From contig NZ_CP042171.1 of the NCBI RefSeq assembly GCF_005938645.2, forward strand, positions 2,294,001-2,358,000: 64,000 nucleotides of DNA, given 5' to 3'. Source of the DNA: Pedobacter sp. KBS0701. Its GTDB lineage: Bacteria > Bacteroidota > Bacteroidia > Sphingobacteriales > Sphingobacteriaceae. The translations under genes were made by a program, and so were the position numbers. Positions 52,785 to 61,132 of the stretch are shown here, piece by piece (the stretch's first letter is position 1; each line of letters begins with the position of its first letter). The notes under the pieces were generated by a model. The model was given only the letters and a program-made list of their open reading frames with translations. It did no database searches and was not told where the DNA came from.

Positions 52785-54995
52785 ATGAACAGATCACATC
52801 AAACAACAGGATACTTCAGGCATGGCGCATTGGCAATGGCAATTTCTCTTTTTGCCATGTCGAATAGCAATGCACAAACCATTATACCCATCGAAACTAC
52901 ACATAATGCACTCGTTTTACAGACCGACTCAAAAAAAGATGTAAACACTATATTTTTTGGAAAAAAACTAGCCAATAAACAGGAATATGCTCAGGTTAAT
53001 AGTCAGTACAAACAAACAGAAGATTATACCGGGCAATTAAATTCGGCTTATACGCCATCTGGAACGAGAAACCTGGTAGAACCTGCTATTAGTGTTACCC
53101 ATGCCGATGGTAATAATTCCCTCGATCTGAAATATGTCGATCATACTGTTGCCGCAATCGATGACAATGTAAGTCTGTTAAAGATCAGGCTAAAAGATCC
53201 GGTGTACAATTTCGAAGTCACGCTGTTTTATAAATCTTTTTATAAACAGGATGTAATAGAGCAGTGGACGGAAATTAAACACAGCGAAAAAAGTAATGTG
53301 GTATTGCATAAATATGCTTCGGCCAACCTGCATTTAAAATCGCCACATTTTTGGCTGAACCAGTACCATGGCGATTGGGCAAAGGAAATGCAGCCCGAGC
53401 AAAGTGAAATTACCCACGGCATTAAAACTTTGGATAGCAAATTAGGTACCAGGGCCAACCTTTTTCAACCATCTGTTTTTATGATCTCAATGGATAAACC
53501 TGCAGAAGAGAACGAGGGCAATGTTTTATATGGTGCTTTGGAGTGGAGCGGTAATTTCAAGGTCGATCTGGAGCTTGATTATCAGGACAACCTGCGCATC
53601 ATTGCCGGCATGAATAATTATGCTTCGCCTTACAGCTTAAAACCGGGAGAAGTTTTTGCCACTCCTGCATTTTTATATACTTTTTCTGATCAGGGAAAGG
53701 GCGATGCCAGCAGAAAATTACAGAATTGGGCACGTAATTATAAAATATTAGATGGTAAGGGCAGTAGACTGACCCTTTTGAACAATTGGGAGGCTACTTA
53801 TTTCGACTTTAATGAACAGAAACTGGCAGAATTATTAAAAGATACCAAGAAACTAGGCGTCGATTTCTTTTTGTTGGATGACGGCTGGTTCGGGAATAAA
53901 TACCCACGTAACGACGACCATGCGGCTTTGGGGGACTGGCAGGAAAACAAAAAGAAATTGCCAAATGGCATTGCTTCGCTGGTAAAAGAAGCCGATAATG
54001 TTGGAACCAGGTTCGGGATATGGATCGAACCAGAAATGGTGAGTCCGAAGAGCGAATTATACGAAAAACATCCCGATTGGGTGGTTAAACAGCCAAACCG
54101 TCCGGAATATTATTTCAGGAACCAGCTGGAACTTGATCTTTCGAACCCAAAAGTGCAGGATTTTGTTTTCGGAGTGGTTGACGATCTGTTTACTAAAAAC
54201 CCGAAACTGGCCTATATTAAATGGGATTGTAATGCGGTAATTTATAATGCTTATTCGGCACACCAGAAAAATCAGTCGCACTTTTATATCGATTATGTAA
54301 AGGGCTTGTACAGCGTGCTTCAGCGCATCCGTGCTAAATATCCAACTGTACCGATGATGTTATGCTCGGGCGGAGGTGGCAGGGTAGATTATGCTGTATT
54401 ACAGTATTTTACGGAGTTTTGGCCAAGCGATAATACCGACCCATTGGAAAGGATTTTTATGCAATGGGAATACTCTTATTTTTACCCGGCCATCAGCAGT
54501 TCTAATCATGTTACCGACTGGGGCAAACAATCCATAAAGTTCCGTACCGATGTAGCCATGATGGGTAAACTGGGTTTCGATATTGTGGTAAGCAAACTGC
54601 CTGAAAAAGAACTTCAGTTCTGTCAGGATGCAATCAAGAATTATAATGATGTGAAAGGCATTATCTGGCAAGGTGAACAATATCGTTTGGCCGATCCACG
54701 TGCAGGCAGCGTTGCCTCCATGTTGTATGTAAATGAGCAGAAAACCGAAGGTGTGATCTTTAACTACCTGGTCAGTTACCGTTATGGCGAAGGCAGTAAA
54801 TATCCGGTTAAGTTGAATGGGTTAGATGCAGCTAAAAAATATCAGATTAACGAAATTAATTTATTTCCCGGGACTAAATCGCCAATTGATGGCAGCAAAA
54901 TTTATACAGGCGATTTTTTAATGAAGGTTGGTTTTAATCCTAATTTAAGCACTGATAGGACGAGTGTGGTGCTGAAATTTGAGGAGGTGAAATAA
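52785..54995 (+). CDS. GH36 alpha-galactosidase
   Basis: The 736-residue secreted enzyme has a signal peptide ending near SNAQ. The GH36 blocks are FLLDDGWFGNKYPRNDD, GIWIEPEMVSPKSEL, the nucleophile region AYIKWDCNAVI, and FWPSDNTDPLER, with the acid/base Asp. It hydrolyses alpha-1,3- or alpha-1,6-linked galactose at non-reducing ends. The nucleophile segment reads KWDCN where many enzymes have KWDMN. It is the last gene of the PUL, 51 bp after the previous enzyme, and is followed by repeat elements. Confidence 0.93.
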   Translation: MNRSHQTTGYFRHGALAMAISLFAMSNSNAQTIIPIETTHNALVLQTDSKKDVNTIFFGKKLANKQEYAQVNSQYKQTEDYTGQLNSAYTPSGTRNLVEPAISVTHADGNNSLDLKYVDHTVAAIDDNVSLLKIRLKDPVYNFEVTLFYKSFYKQDVIEQWTEIKHSEKSNVVLHKYASANLHLKSPHFWLNQYHGDWAKEMQPEQSEITHGIKTLDSKLGTRANLFQPSVFMISMDKPAEENEGNVLYGALEWSGNFKVDLELDYQDNLRIIAGMNNYASPYSLKPGEVFATPAFLYTFSDQGKGDASRKLQNWARNYKILDGKGSRLTLLNNWEATYFDFNEQKLAELLKDTKKLGVDFFLLDDGWFGNKYPRNDDHAALGDWQENKKKLPNGIASLVKEADNVGTRFGIWIEPEMVSPKSELYEKHPDWVVKQPNRPEYYFRNQLELDLSNPKVQDFVFGVVDDLFTKNPKLAYIKWDCNAVIYNAYSAHQKNQSHFYIDYVKGLYSVLQRIRAKYPTVPMMLCSGGGGRVDYAVLQYFTEFWPSDNTDPLERIFMQWEYSYFYPAISSSNHVTDWGKQSIKFRTDVAMMGKLGFDIVVSKLPEKELQFCQDAIKNYNDVKGIIWQGEQYRLADPRAGSVASMLYVNEQKTEGVIFNYLVSYRYGEGSKYPVKLNGLDAAKKYQINEINLFPGTKSPIDGSKIYTGDFLMKVGFNPNLSTDRTSVVLKFEEVK

Positions 54996-55006
54996 ATTAA
55001 CCCGGT

Positions 55007-55063
55007 TCGTCATCTTGACTGTAGCGCAGCGAAATGGAGAGATCTAATAATGGTTTCTCCATT
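55007..55063. repeat. Dispersed repeat fragment, copy 10
   Basis: CGTCATCTTGACTGTAGCGC followed by GCGAAATGGAGAGATC, after the end of the PUL. The right arm is reduced to GGTTTCTCC. Confidence 0.55.
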
Positions 55064-55277
55064 TTTTTAACCGCAAAATCCGCAGAGATGGAGCGCAAAG
55101 GGAGCAAAGTTGAGTGGTGAATAAATGCGATCCGTCATTCTCGCGCAGGCGGTAATATTAAAGCAACCTGCAAGTCTTACTTAAGCATTACGATTATTAT
55201 TCATGAGTTTCCTTTTTTCAGAGGCATTCATGAGCACTTCGTGGTTCCCAATCAAGTTGGGTTTGACGAAACGCGTA

Positions 55278-55332
55278 GGATACTCCGTGTTTACCGTGCA
55301 TTCTTGGCTTCTTTTTAACCACGGAGTATTCC
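55278..55332. repeat. Inverted repeat GGATACTCCGTG
   Basis: GGATACTCCGTG (55278-55289) is nearly the reverse complement of CCACGGAGTATTCC (55319-55332), spanning a T-rich spacer. Similar ACGG-core elements are common in Bacteroidota intergenic DNA. Confidence 0.55.
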
Positions 55333-55563
55333 GCTACGCTACAGCTCAGCATGACGATCGCGTGAGGTAAAGCCGTCATTGAGTTCATTATCTGCTGTAG
55401 GACTAATTTGCTTCTTTAAGTCGGTCTACACTTAATATTGAATTAAAACTGCACTCTAACTTTAACAATTTCATAATGCTAGCTAATTATCTTAATAATA
55501 ACATCCGTTCATATTTGTTTAAAAAAGCGAACCAAATAAAAAGAAGATTTAAGCATAAATAAT

Positions 55564-55839
55564 ATGAGACTGATTTCTTGCGTGGCGCTATTAATGGTTA
55601 TTCCAGCAATTGGACTTCTAACCAAAGCGAATAAATTTACAGACAAAAAAATGCCTGACATACCAGTACATGAGCAGGTTGTAAATGATTCAGCTTCATT
55701 TAGTTTATTTAATCAGGTTGGAACAGGTGCTAAGTTTAGTGGTACCCCCGTGGTATTTGCAACCGATTATCGCTTAAGTTTTTTTAAGCCAGTATATCTC
55801 CACTCAACCCAATTATTTACAATTAGCAAAATAAAGTAA
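55564..55839 (+). CDS. Small secreted protein, unknown
   Basis: The 91-residue product has a signal peptide (about 1-22, MRLISCVALLMVIPAIGLL). A Lys/Asp-rich middle and a C-terminal part with several aromatic residues (YRLSFFKPVYLHS) follow. No family is recognised. It may be a short periplasmic protein or a non-functional frame; position after the repeat-rich region gives no clue. Confidence 0.4.
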   Translation: MRLISCVALLMVIPAIGLLTKANKFTDKKMPDIPVHEQVVNDSASFSLFNQVGTGAKFSGTPVVFATDYRLSFFKPVYLHSTQLFTISKIK

Positions 55840-56177
55840 TTCAGTTGCTCTAAGAGAATAAATAGAAAGTGGTTCCTGAAAGTCCTTTCGTTCACGAATA
55901 ATTAGTTAAATTTTTCACTGGTTACTGGTACCGGTCAGCCATCCCTTTTAGAGGAGCTAGTATTTTAATGGCGATTTCACCTTCGATGTTGTCCTGTTGA
56001 GCTTATCGAAACACCTTAAAGAGTGTCTAAACAGTCCTTTACCCCAATACAAGCCCCCCAGAATGACATATCTATTTATAATACAAGCTCTTCGTTGAAT
56101 TTATATATATTATAATTCCATTTTGATTCTTATTTAAGTTTCTAAAACGTTACAGATTAAGCACTACGAACTCACAA
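55840..56177. other. 338-bp intergenic region with repeat fragment
   Basis: It contains a fragment of the dispersed family (55987-56068, TTGAGCTTATCGAAACACC to AGAATGACA). The rest is AT-rich without a recognisable ORF. Confidence 0.5.
55987..56068. repeat. Repeat fragment of the TTGAGC...GAATGACA type
   Basis: GTTGAGCTTATCGAAACACC at 55996 is related to TTGAGCCTGTCGAAATGC after lysA; the right end is CCAGAATGACA. Confidence 0.5.
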
Positions 56178-56960
56178 CTACTTGCTATCCCACCATGTCA
56201 ATGGAAACTTTATCTCATCAACAGAACTTGCAATCATATCTGGTTTAAAAGCATAATGTCCTAAGGTATCCTTACTTGATATGCCCGAAAGCACCAAAAT
56301 GGTTTTATAACCCATCTGTACACCACCCTGTATATCAGTTTCCATGGTATCGCCAATAACAGTGGTTTCACTGGTTTCCAATCCCAGGAATTTACGTGCC
56401 GAACGCATCATCACCGGACTTGGTTTACCTGTAACAAAGGCTTTTCTACCGGTTGCTTCTTCAATCATGGCAGTAGTTGCAGCTATACCTAAATTATTCC
56501 ATCCTGGTTTTTTGGGTGATGGATCTCTATTGGTTGTGATAAATTTAGCTCCCGCAAGAATCATATCAACAGCACGCTGAACCATTTCGAGCGTGAAATT
56601 CCTGCCTTCTCCCAATACCACAAATTCCGGATCGGTATTTACTAAAGTAATGCCATGATCGTGTAAACTGCTTAATAAACCACCTTCGCCCAATACATAA
56701 GCGGTACCATTCGGACTTTGATCAGACAGAAATTTTCCGGTAGCCATAGCGCTGGTATACACATGGCTTTCTTCTACCTTTATACCAAGTCCTTTTAGTT
56801 TTCGCACCACCTCTAAAGCAGTTCGTTGACTATTGTTGGTCATAAATGCGAAAGGAATATCCTCATCAATTAAATTTTTAATGAATTTATCAGCGCCAAA
56901 TATCAATTCTTCCCCGCTATAAATCACCCCATCCATATCTATTAATAATCCTTGTTTCAT
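56178..56960 (-). CDS. HAD-superfamily phosphatase, NagD-like
   Basis: The 260-residue protein begins best at the ATG 56958-56960 (MKQGLLIDMDGVIYSGEEL); an open extension to 57158 has no sign of coding. It has the HAD motif I (LLIDMDGVIY), motif II FMTNNSQRT, a lysine in FVTGKPSPVMM and the motif IV VIGDTMETDIQGG. The cap domain between is of the NagD/4-nitrophenylphosphatase type (class IIa). Such enzymes dephosphorylate small phosphates, often sugars or nucleotides; the substrate is unknown. The gene is single, divergent from the small lipoprotein gene. Confidence 0.9.
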   Translation of the reverse strand: MKQGLLIDMDGVIYSGEELIFGADKFIKNLIDEDIPFAFMTNNSQRTALEVVRKLKGLGIKVEESHVYTSAMATGKFLSDQSPNGTAYVLGEGGLLSSLHDHGITLVNTDPEFVVLGEGRNFTLEMVQRAVDMILAGAKFITTNRDPSPKKPGWNNLGIAATTAMIEEATGRKAFVTGKPSPVMMRSARKFLGLETSETTVIGDTMETDIQGGVQMGYKTILVLSGISSKDTLGHYAFKPDMIASSVDEIKFPLTWWDSK

Positions 56961-57262
56961 ATATTTTGTAGATTTAATCTGTTTATGTGCAAACTTAATA
57001 TTTTCCTGTTCAACCAATGTTAAAATAAAGTCTTTTGAACAGTAGTTTTTTGCCAAATTAATCCCTTTGTGCAATGTTATTAATTTAAGGATAAATCTCA
57101 AGAAGTCTTCGACTATGCTCAGACTGACGACAGGGATGATTAACTTAAGCCATTGCACGTTATGTTTAAATGGTGTTTTTTCCGGTTCATTTATTTGATA
57201 AAAAATAATGTCTGAGCTGTAGCATATCCTCGATTTGTGCCGTTTTCATCAAAAATCAAATC
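56961..57262. other. 302-bp divergent intergenic region
   Basis: It should contain promoters for the HAD gene and for the lipoprotein gene at 57263. A repeat fragment lies at 57103-57137. No ORF is supported, although the HAD frame is open through it. Confidence 0.55.
57103..57137. repeat. Repeat fragment CTTCGACTATGCTCAG...GACGACAGGGATG
   Basis: This short piece of the dispersed family, in the divergent gap, resembles the right arm of the copy after lysA. Confidence 0.45.
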
Positions 57263-57787
57263 ATGAAAAATGCCTTTAAAGTAACTTTCGCCTTTTTAAT
57301 TGCATTAAGCACCTTGAATGCTTGTAAAAAGAAAACAGGTAGCCCAATGGATTTTACCATTGACGCGCAAAATCTAACTCCCTGTACTGAAGGAAACTGC
57401 CTGTTTGAATATGTTAATTATGCAGCAACGACCGATCAGCAGATGGCACTTACAACTGGTCAACACCGGATTTTTCTGGCTACGAAGAGTAATAACTTCA
57501 GCACCACGAGGGTATCTATTCAGGCACCTATGCAGGATGATAAATTTTTATTTACGGATAATGATATTCTCGCCGGAAAGGTAAAATATCTGTTTTCTTG
57601 CGCTTCATGTGATTATTTCAACTTAATTCCAATTGCAGGTAAGGTTAAAGGAATTAAAGTAACGAGCATTAATAGTTCAGCAGAAAAATGGCTGTTGGAT
57701 GCTCATATTGTTCTAGCTGCCGAAAAATCTAAAAAACCTGTAGATACCATTCACATTAAACAATATTTTAATTTAGCTGTGAAATAA
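57263..57787 (+). CDS. Lipoprotein with two Cys pairs, unknown
   Basis: The 174-residue product has a lipoprotein signal (TLNACKKK, Cys21). Two Cys pairs are visible, PCTEGNC (about 41-47) and FSCASC (about 110-115), which may form disulfides or bind a metal. The remainder is beta-rich. No family is recognised. It is a single gene, convergent with the esterase gene 21 bp away. Confidence 0.55.
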   Translation: MKNAFKVTFAFLIALSTLNACKKKTGSPMDFTIDAQNLTPCTEGNCLFEYVNYAATTDQQMALTTGQHRIFLATKSNNFSTTRVSIQAPMQDDKFLFTDNDILAGKVKYLFSCASCDYFNLIPIAGKVKGIKVTSINSSAEKWLLDAHIVLAAEKSKKPVDTIHIKQYFNLAVK

Positions 57788-57808
57788 GGCGCTTGTGTAA
57801 TGTGATAA

Positions 57809-58537
57809 TTAAATGTACATAGGCGCCATTTTTCGCCAATAGTGGGGGCGGTGTGCGTTACTTTCCCAGGTATGAAACTGATTGGGTACACCTTTTTTCC
57901 ATAATAAGTTACTTAAATGCTGGTTTCCACTTAAAAATGGATCTGTTTCACCTACAGCCAGAATAATTTCCATATTTCTTACTTCCGAAAGCAATTTATC
58001 ATCATGAAGGTTGGCGAGGTATTGCGCCGGCATGTTAAAATATACTTTTTCATTATGGAATCCGTTCAGCAGGTCCCTGAAATCGCCTATATTATCTGTA
58101 AGATCATATCTTCCGCTAATGCCTACAGCCTTTTTAAATAACCAGGGATATTTCATGGCGAGATTGATGGCATGGTAAGCACCCATGCTACAGCCAGCAG
58201 TTTCCACATAATTAGCATCATTCTTCTGGTAAATAAGCGGCATCACTTCTTCCAAAAGGTATTTTTCGTACTGCAAATGGCGCTCGATCCTAACGGAAGG
58301 AAATACATCATCGTTATAAAAACTTTCGCCATCAATGCTATCCACACAGTAAAGCTGGAGTTCGCCATTTTCGATCTGGTGGCAAAGAGACGCGATGATT
58401 CCCCAGTTTTCATAATCGTAAAATCTCGCCATACGGGTGGGGAAAAAGATAACAGCTCTTCCGCTATGCCCGAAAATCAGCAACTCCATATCCCGTTGCA
58501 AATTATGACTAAACCACTTGTGGTATTCCCTGTTCAT
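57809..58537 (-). CDS. Putative esterase (alpha/beta hydrolase)
   Basis: The 242-residue protein has the esterase nucleophile elbow GCSMGAYHA (about 135-143), the Asp in VGETDPFLSG and a C-terminal His in SNAHRPHYW. It resembles the esterase D-like family (PF00756), which includes S-formylglutathione hydrolases and carbohydrate esterases. No signal peptide is clear. It may act on acyl or aryl esters; the substrate is unknown. It is convergent with the lipoprotein gene and 65 bp after the SGNH gene on the same strand. Confidence 0.85.
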   Translation of the reverse strand: MNREYHKWFSHNLQRDMELLIFGHSGRAVIFFPTRMARFYDYENWGIIASLCHQIENGELQLYCVDSIDGESFYNDDVFPSVRIERHLQYEKYLLEEVMPLIYQKNDANYVETAGCSMGAYHAINLAMKYPWLFKKAVGISGRYDLTDNIGDFRDLLNGFHNEKVYFNMPAQYLANLHDDKLLSEVRNMEIILAVGETDPFLSGNQHLSNLLWKKGVPNQFHTWESNAHRPHYWRKMAPMYI

Positions 58538-58602
58538 TTGTTTAAAAACTTTATGGAAAAATAGGGCTCCGATGTTACCAGGATATTAATTAACAGTAAT
58601 GA

Positions 58603-59190
58603 TTAGCCTAATTTTTCCTTAACCGATTCTGTCCACAGACGGTAGCCTTCTTCGCTTAAATGTAAACCATCGTAATCGTAAAGTGAAGGATTTGGATGCC
58701 CCGATTTATCCAGCATTTTCTTAAATACATCAATAAATTTCCAGTTACCATGCAGTTTAATAATTTCGCTCTCGATAAGGTTATTGGTGTACCTAAACTG
58801 ATCGGCAATATGCCAGCGATGGATACTTGGTTTTAATGAAATAAAATAGCAGGGCAGGTTTCCAAACCTTATGTTAACTTTTACCATCAGTTGCTGGAAA
58901 AATATAAAGATTTCTTCAGGATTTCTACCATCACCCAAATCATTATCGCCAGCATAAACCACCAATGCTTTTGGCTTGTAATCTATCATAATCCTTTCAA
59001 AAAACCATACACAGGCTGCTAAGGTAGATCCTCCAAAACCCAAATTGGTTACTCTGGTGAAATCGAAATCATCATCGAGGCTGTTCCATAAACGTATAGA
59101 TGAACTTCCATAGAAAATAATCCCAGGATGTTCACGGTCTAAGCGATGCTTTCTTTCTAATTGCTTAACCTCTTCTTCGTACCAATACAT
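58603..59190 (-). CDS. SGNH/GDSL hydrolase
   Basis: The 195-residue protein has block I YGSSSIRLW with the Ser nucleophile. The glycine of GFGGSTL and the Asn in YAGDNDLG complete the oxyanion hole, and DYDGLHLSEEGY carries the catalytic Asp and His. These are the SGNH blocks I, II, III and V in order. Without a signal peptide it is cytoplasmic. The family has esterase, lipase or acetyl-transferase-like activity; the substrate is unknown. It forms a two-gene run with the esterase, so an acyl-ester role in the cell is plausible. Confidence 0.85.
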   Translation of the reverse strand: MYWYEEEVKQLERKHRLDREHPGIIFYGSSSIRLWNSLDDDFDFTRVTNLGFGGSTLAACVWFFERIMIDYKPKALVVYAGDNDLGDGRNPEEIFIFFQQLMVKVNIRFGNLPCYFISLKPSIHRWHIADQFRYTNNLIESEIIKLHGNWKFIDVFKKMLDKSGHPNPSLYDYDGLHLSEEGYRLWTESVKEKLG

Positions 59191-59602
59191 ATTGCTAAAG
59201 ATAAAAAGATCTGACTTTTAAAGGAATGGGGGATGTGTTAAGTTTGTGTAAAGAGGGTAGATTGGTTAATCGGCTAACTGGCTCCAAGCACCGAATGACA
59301 AACGCTCAACTAAATACACTTCTCAATCGCCATAGACATAATACATTAGTCTGATCATCCTCGACCGGAGCAACTCGAAGTGGAGAGATCTATCTAGACA
59401 GATTTTGCTTCGCAGAGCCTTCGGGGTCTCGGCCGCGTTGCACTCCGCTCGAATGACAGTAACTTGAAAGAATTTTTACGCGTTAATTAATTGCTGGCGT
59501 TTATATTAACCTTTCTACATTCATTACCGTTCAGAATGACCCTTTAATTGAATAATTAACATATACTGATCATGTAATCGACTTCGGACTAAAAACTCCA
59601 GA
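59191..59602. other. 412-bp intergenic region, mostly a repeat
   Basis: A complete copy of the dispersed palindromic repeat occupies 59354-59459. The remainder shows no ORF or recognisable site. Confidence 0.6.
59354..59459. repeat. Dispersed palindromic repeat, copy 13
   Basis: Left CATCCTCGACCGGAGC then GAAGTGGAGAGATC, middle palindrome TCTATCTAGACAGA, right GCCGCGTTGCACTCCGCTCG then AATGACAG. Confidence 0.8.
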
Positions 59603-60271
59603 CTAGTCAATCAACTTCCTGATCGAAACCAAATGGGAAAACAATACAATAGGTACAATAAGGCCAGGAAGCAAAGTAAATGGAAAGTATAATAATGCAA
59701 TATTCGGCTGTGAAAAAGCTATTTGTTGTGTCGGAAATGGTGCAGATAATAAGGCTGTGCTCACGATGTTTACTAATAATAACAGGCAAATGATGTTCCA
59801 TGCCAATAATACCTTTTTATTAAGCACATTTTTAACATAACCAAAATAATAAACTAAGGGGGCGGTAATACCACATAAAATATCAAAATTTCTGCCTTCA
59901 AAAGTCATTACCTCTGGCACTGCTTTATGAAGGAATAACCAGTAAAGTGTCAATTCAACAGGTATTCTGATAATATGTAATATTGTTAGTTTTCCAATAT
60001 CAAGTCTCGCAATAAAGTTCTTTCCATTTTTGGTTAGAAAAGTAATAACAATAAGTATGATAGGGGGTAAAATAAGTAGTATAAATCGGGGAGGCATTAG
60101 ATTTGTTACCTGATAAAAACCTGAAATGCTCAATATCGATTGAATAATCAACCATAAAGAGAATATGCTGATTAAGCCCTTTGAAAAACCAGCAGCCCTA
60201 AAAAATAATATTAAAGTAAGTAGGGCTGTTAATACGAATAAAAGGTAAAGTGATAGAGGTAAATGTTCCAT
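59603..60271 (-). CDS. Integral membrane protein of unknown function
   Basis: The 222-residue product has about six or seven hydrophobic helices spread through its length (for example LYLLFVLTALLTLILFFRA at the start and LLPGLIVPIVLFSHLV near the end). It has no recognised catalytic motifs. It lies 70 bp after the Crp/Fnr-type regulator gene on the same strand, so it may be a target or partner of that regulator. The function is unknown. Confidence 0.7.
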   Translation of the reverse strand: MEHLPLSLYLLFVLTALLTLILFFRAAGFSKGLISIFSLWLIIQSILSISGFYQVTNLMPPRFILLILPPIILIVITFLTKNGKNFIARLDIGKLTILHIIRIPVELTLYWLFLHKAVPEVMTFEGRNFDILCGITAPLVYYFGYVKNVLNKKVLLAWNIICLLLLVNIVSTALLSAPFPTQQIAFSQPNIALLYFPFTLLPGLIVPIVLFSHLVSIRKLID

Positions 60272-60341
60272 GAGTGAATTGTTTACACAAAAGAACTGCT
60301 TTTAACTCGCGTAACTCTTAGCATTTGGCAAGAAATACCCA

Positions 60342-60938
60342 TTAACGCCTTTTGGCAAAGTCTTTTCTGATCCTGCTTAGTGAAGTATCTGTTATACCCA
60401 AAAAAGAAGCAATGTTTTTTAAAGGCGCATGCTGAAAAATAACAGGATTTGATTTTAGCAATTCAATGTAGCGCTGTTCAGCCGTTTCGGTAATCATCGA
60501 CAGCATTCTGCTTTTAAGTTCAGAAAAGCCTTGCACAAGTATCGATCTTCCGAAATCCCTAAACTCAGGTATAGTATGGAAAAGTTCGTTCAGTTGACTA
60601 AAAGTAATAAACCAACCCTCACATTCGCTTAATACATGGATATTTTCTTTTGATTTACCTCGCTTAAAAAAGGACGAAACCTCGAACACCATTTGTCCAG
60701 GTGTGTAAAAATTTGTGGTTACTTCGTTACTCTCTGTATCACGTACAAATGCCCGCATATAACCTTTTTCCAGAAAAAAATACTCGTTGCATACTTTTTC
60801 TGCCAATAGTTGAAATTCACCTTTAGCTAATTTTTTATAAGTGAAGTGTTCAGCAATTTGCTGGTAGATAACTGGCGAAACGCTATAGCCCTGATTAAAA
60901 AAATCGATTAGTCTTCCTTTTGTCATTCCCGATTGCAT
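60342..60938 (-). CDS. Crp/Fnr-family transcriptional regulator
   Basis: The 198-residue protein has an N-terminal cyclic-nucleotide-binding-like domain (about 25-140, KKLAKGEFQLLAEKVCNEYFFLEKGYMRAF) and a C-terminal helix-turn-helix (PLKNIASFLGITDTSLSRIRKDFAKRR). The ligand-binding residues of the cAMP pocket are not clearly kept, which is common in Bacteroidota members of this family. It has no iron-sulfur cysteines in the Fnr position. It probably regulates the adjacent membrane protein gene or genes nearby. Confidence 0.85.
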   Translation of the reverse strand: MQSGMTKGRLIDFFNQGYSVSPVIYQQIAEHFTYKKLAKGEFQLLAEKVCNEYFFLEKGYMRAFVRDTESNEVTTNFYTPGQMVFEVSSFFKRGKSKENIHVLSECEGWFITFSQLNELFHTIPEFRDFGRSILVQGFSELKSRMLSMITETAEQRYIELLKSNPVIFQHAPLKNIASFLGITDTSLSRIRKDFAKRR

Positions 60939-60987
60939 TTAAGCGAATATAAAAATAATTAAGGTGATTGGTCATTGGTTGATCAAG

Positions 60988-61071
60988 GCGTCATCTAGAC
61001 TGGAACGTATTGGAATGGAGAGGTCTATCTTGATAGATTTCTCGACTTCGTTGCACTTCGCTCGAAATGAA
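60988..61071. repeat. Dispersed palindromic repeat, copy 14
   Basis: CGTCATCTAGACTGGAACG then TGGAATGGAGAGG on the left; GATTTCTCGACTTCGTTGC and ACTTCGCTCGAAATG on the right, between minus-strand genes. Confidence 0.75.
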
Positions 61072-61132
61072 GTATTGTGGGGACCGCCACTTTCTTACTT
61101 AACAGATTTTTGACCTCGGATTAAACTCTAAA

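Larger units (their letters stand above)
54996..55563. other. 568-bp intergenic region rich in repeats
   Basis: It holds repeat fragments at 55007, 55126 and 55328 and an inverted pair GGATACTCCGTG (55278-55289) / CCACGGAGTATTCC (55319-55332). AGCACTTCGTGGTT at about 55232 is the inverse of a segment in the copy at 31019. No gene is seen. Confidence 0.6.

Noticed and set aside
56961..57158. N-terminal 66-residue extension of the HAD phosphatase
   Set aside because: It precedes a canonical MKQGLLIDMDGV start and contains a repeat-like segment; it is likely an open but untranslated frame.
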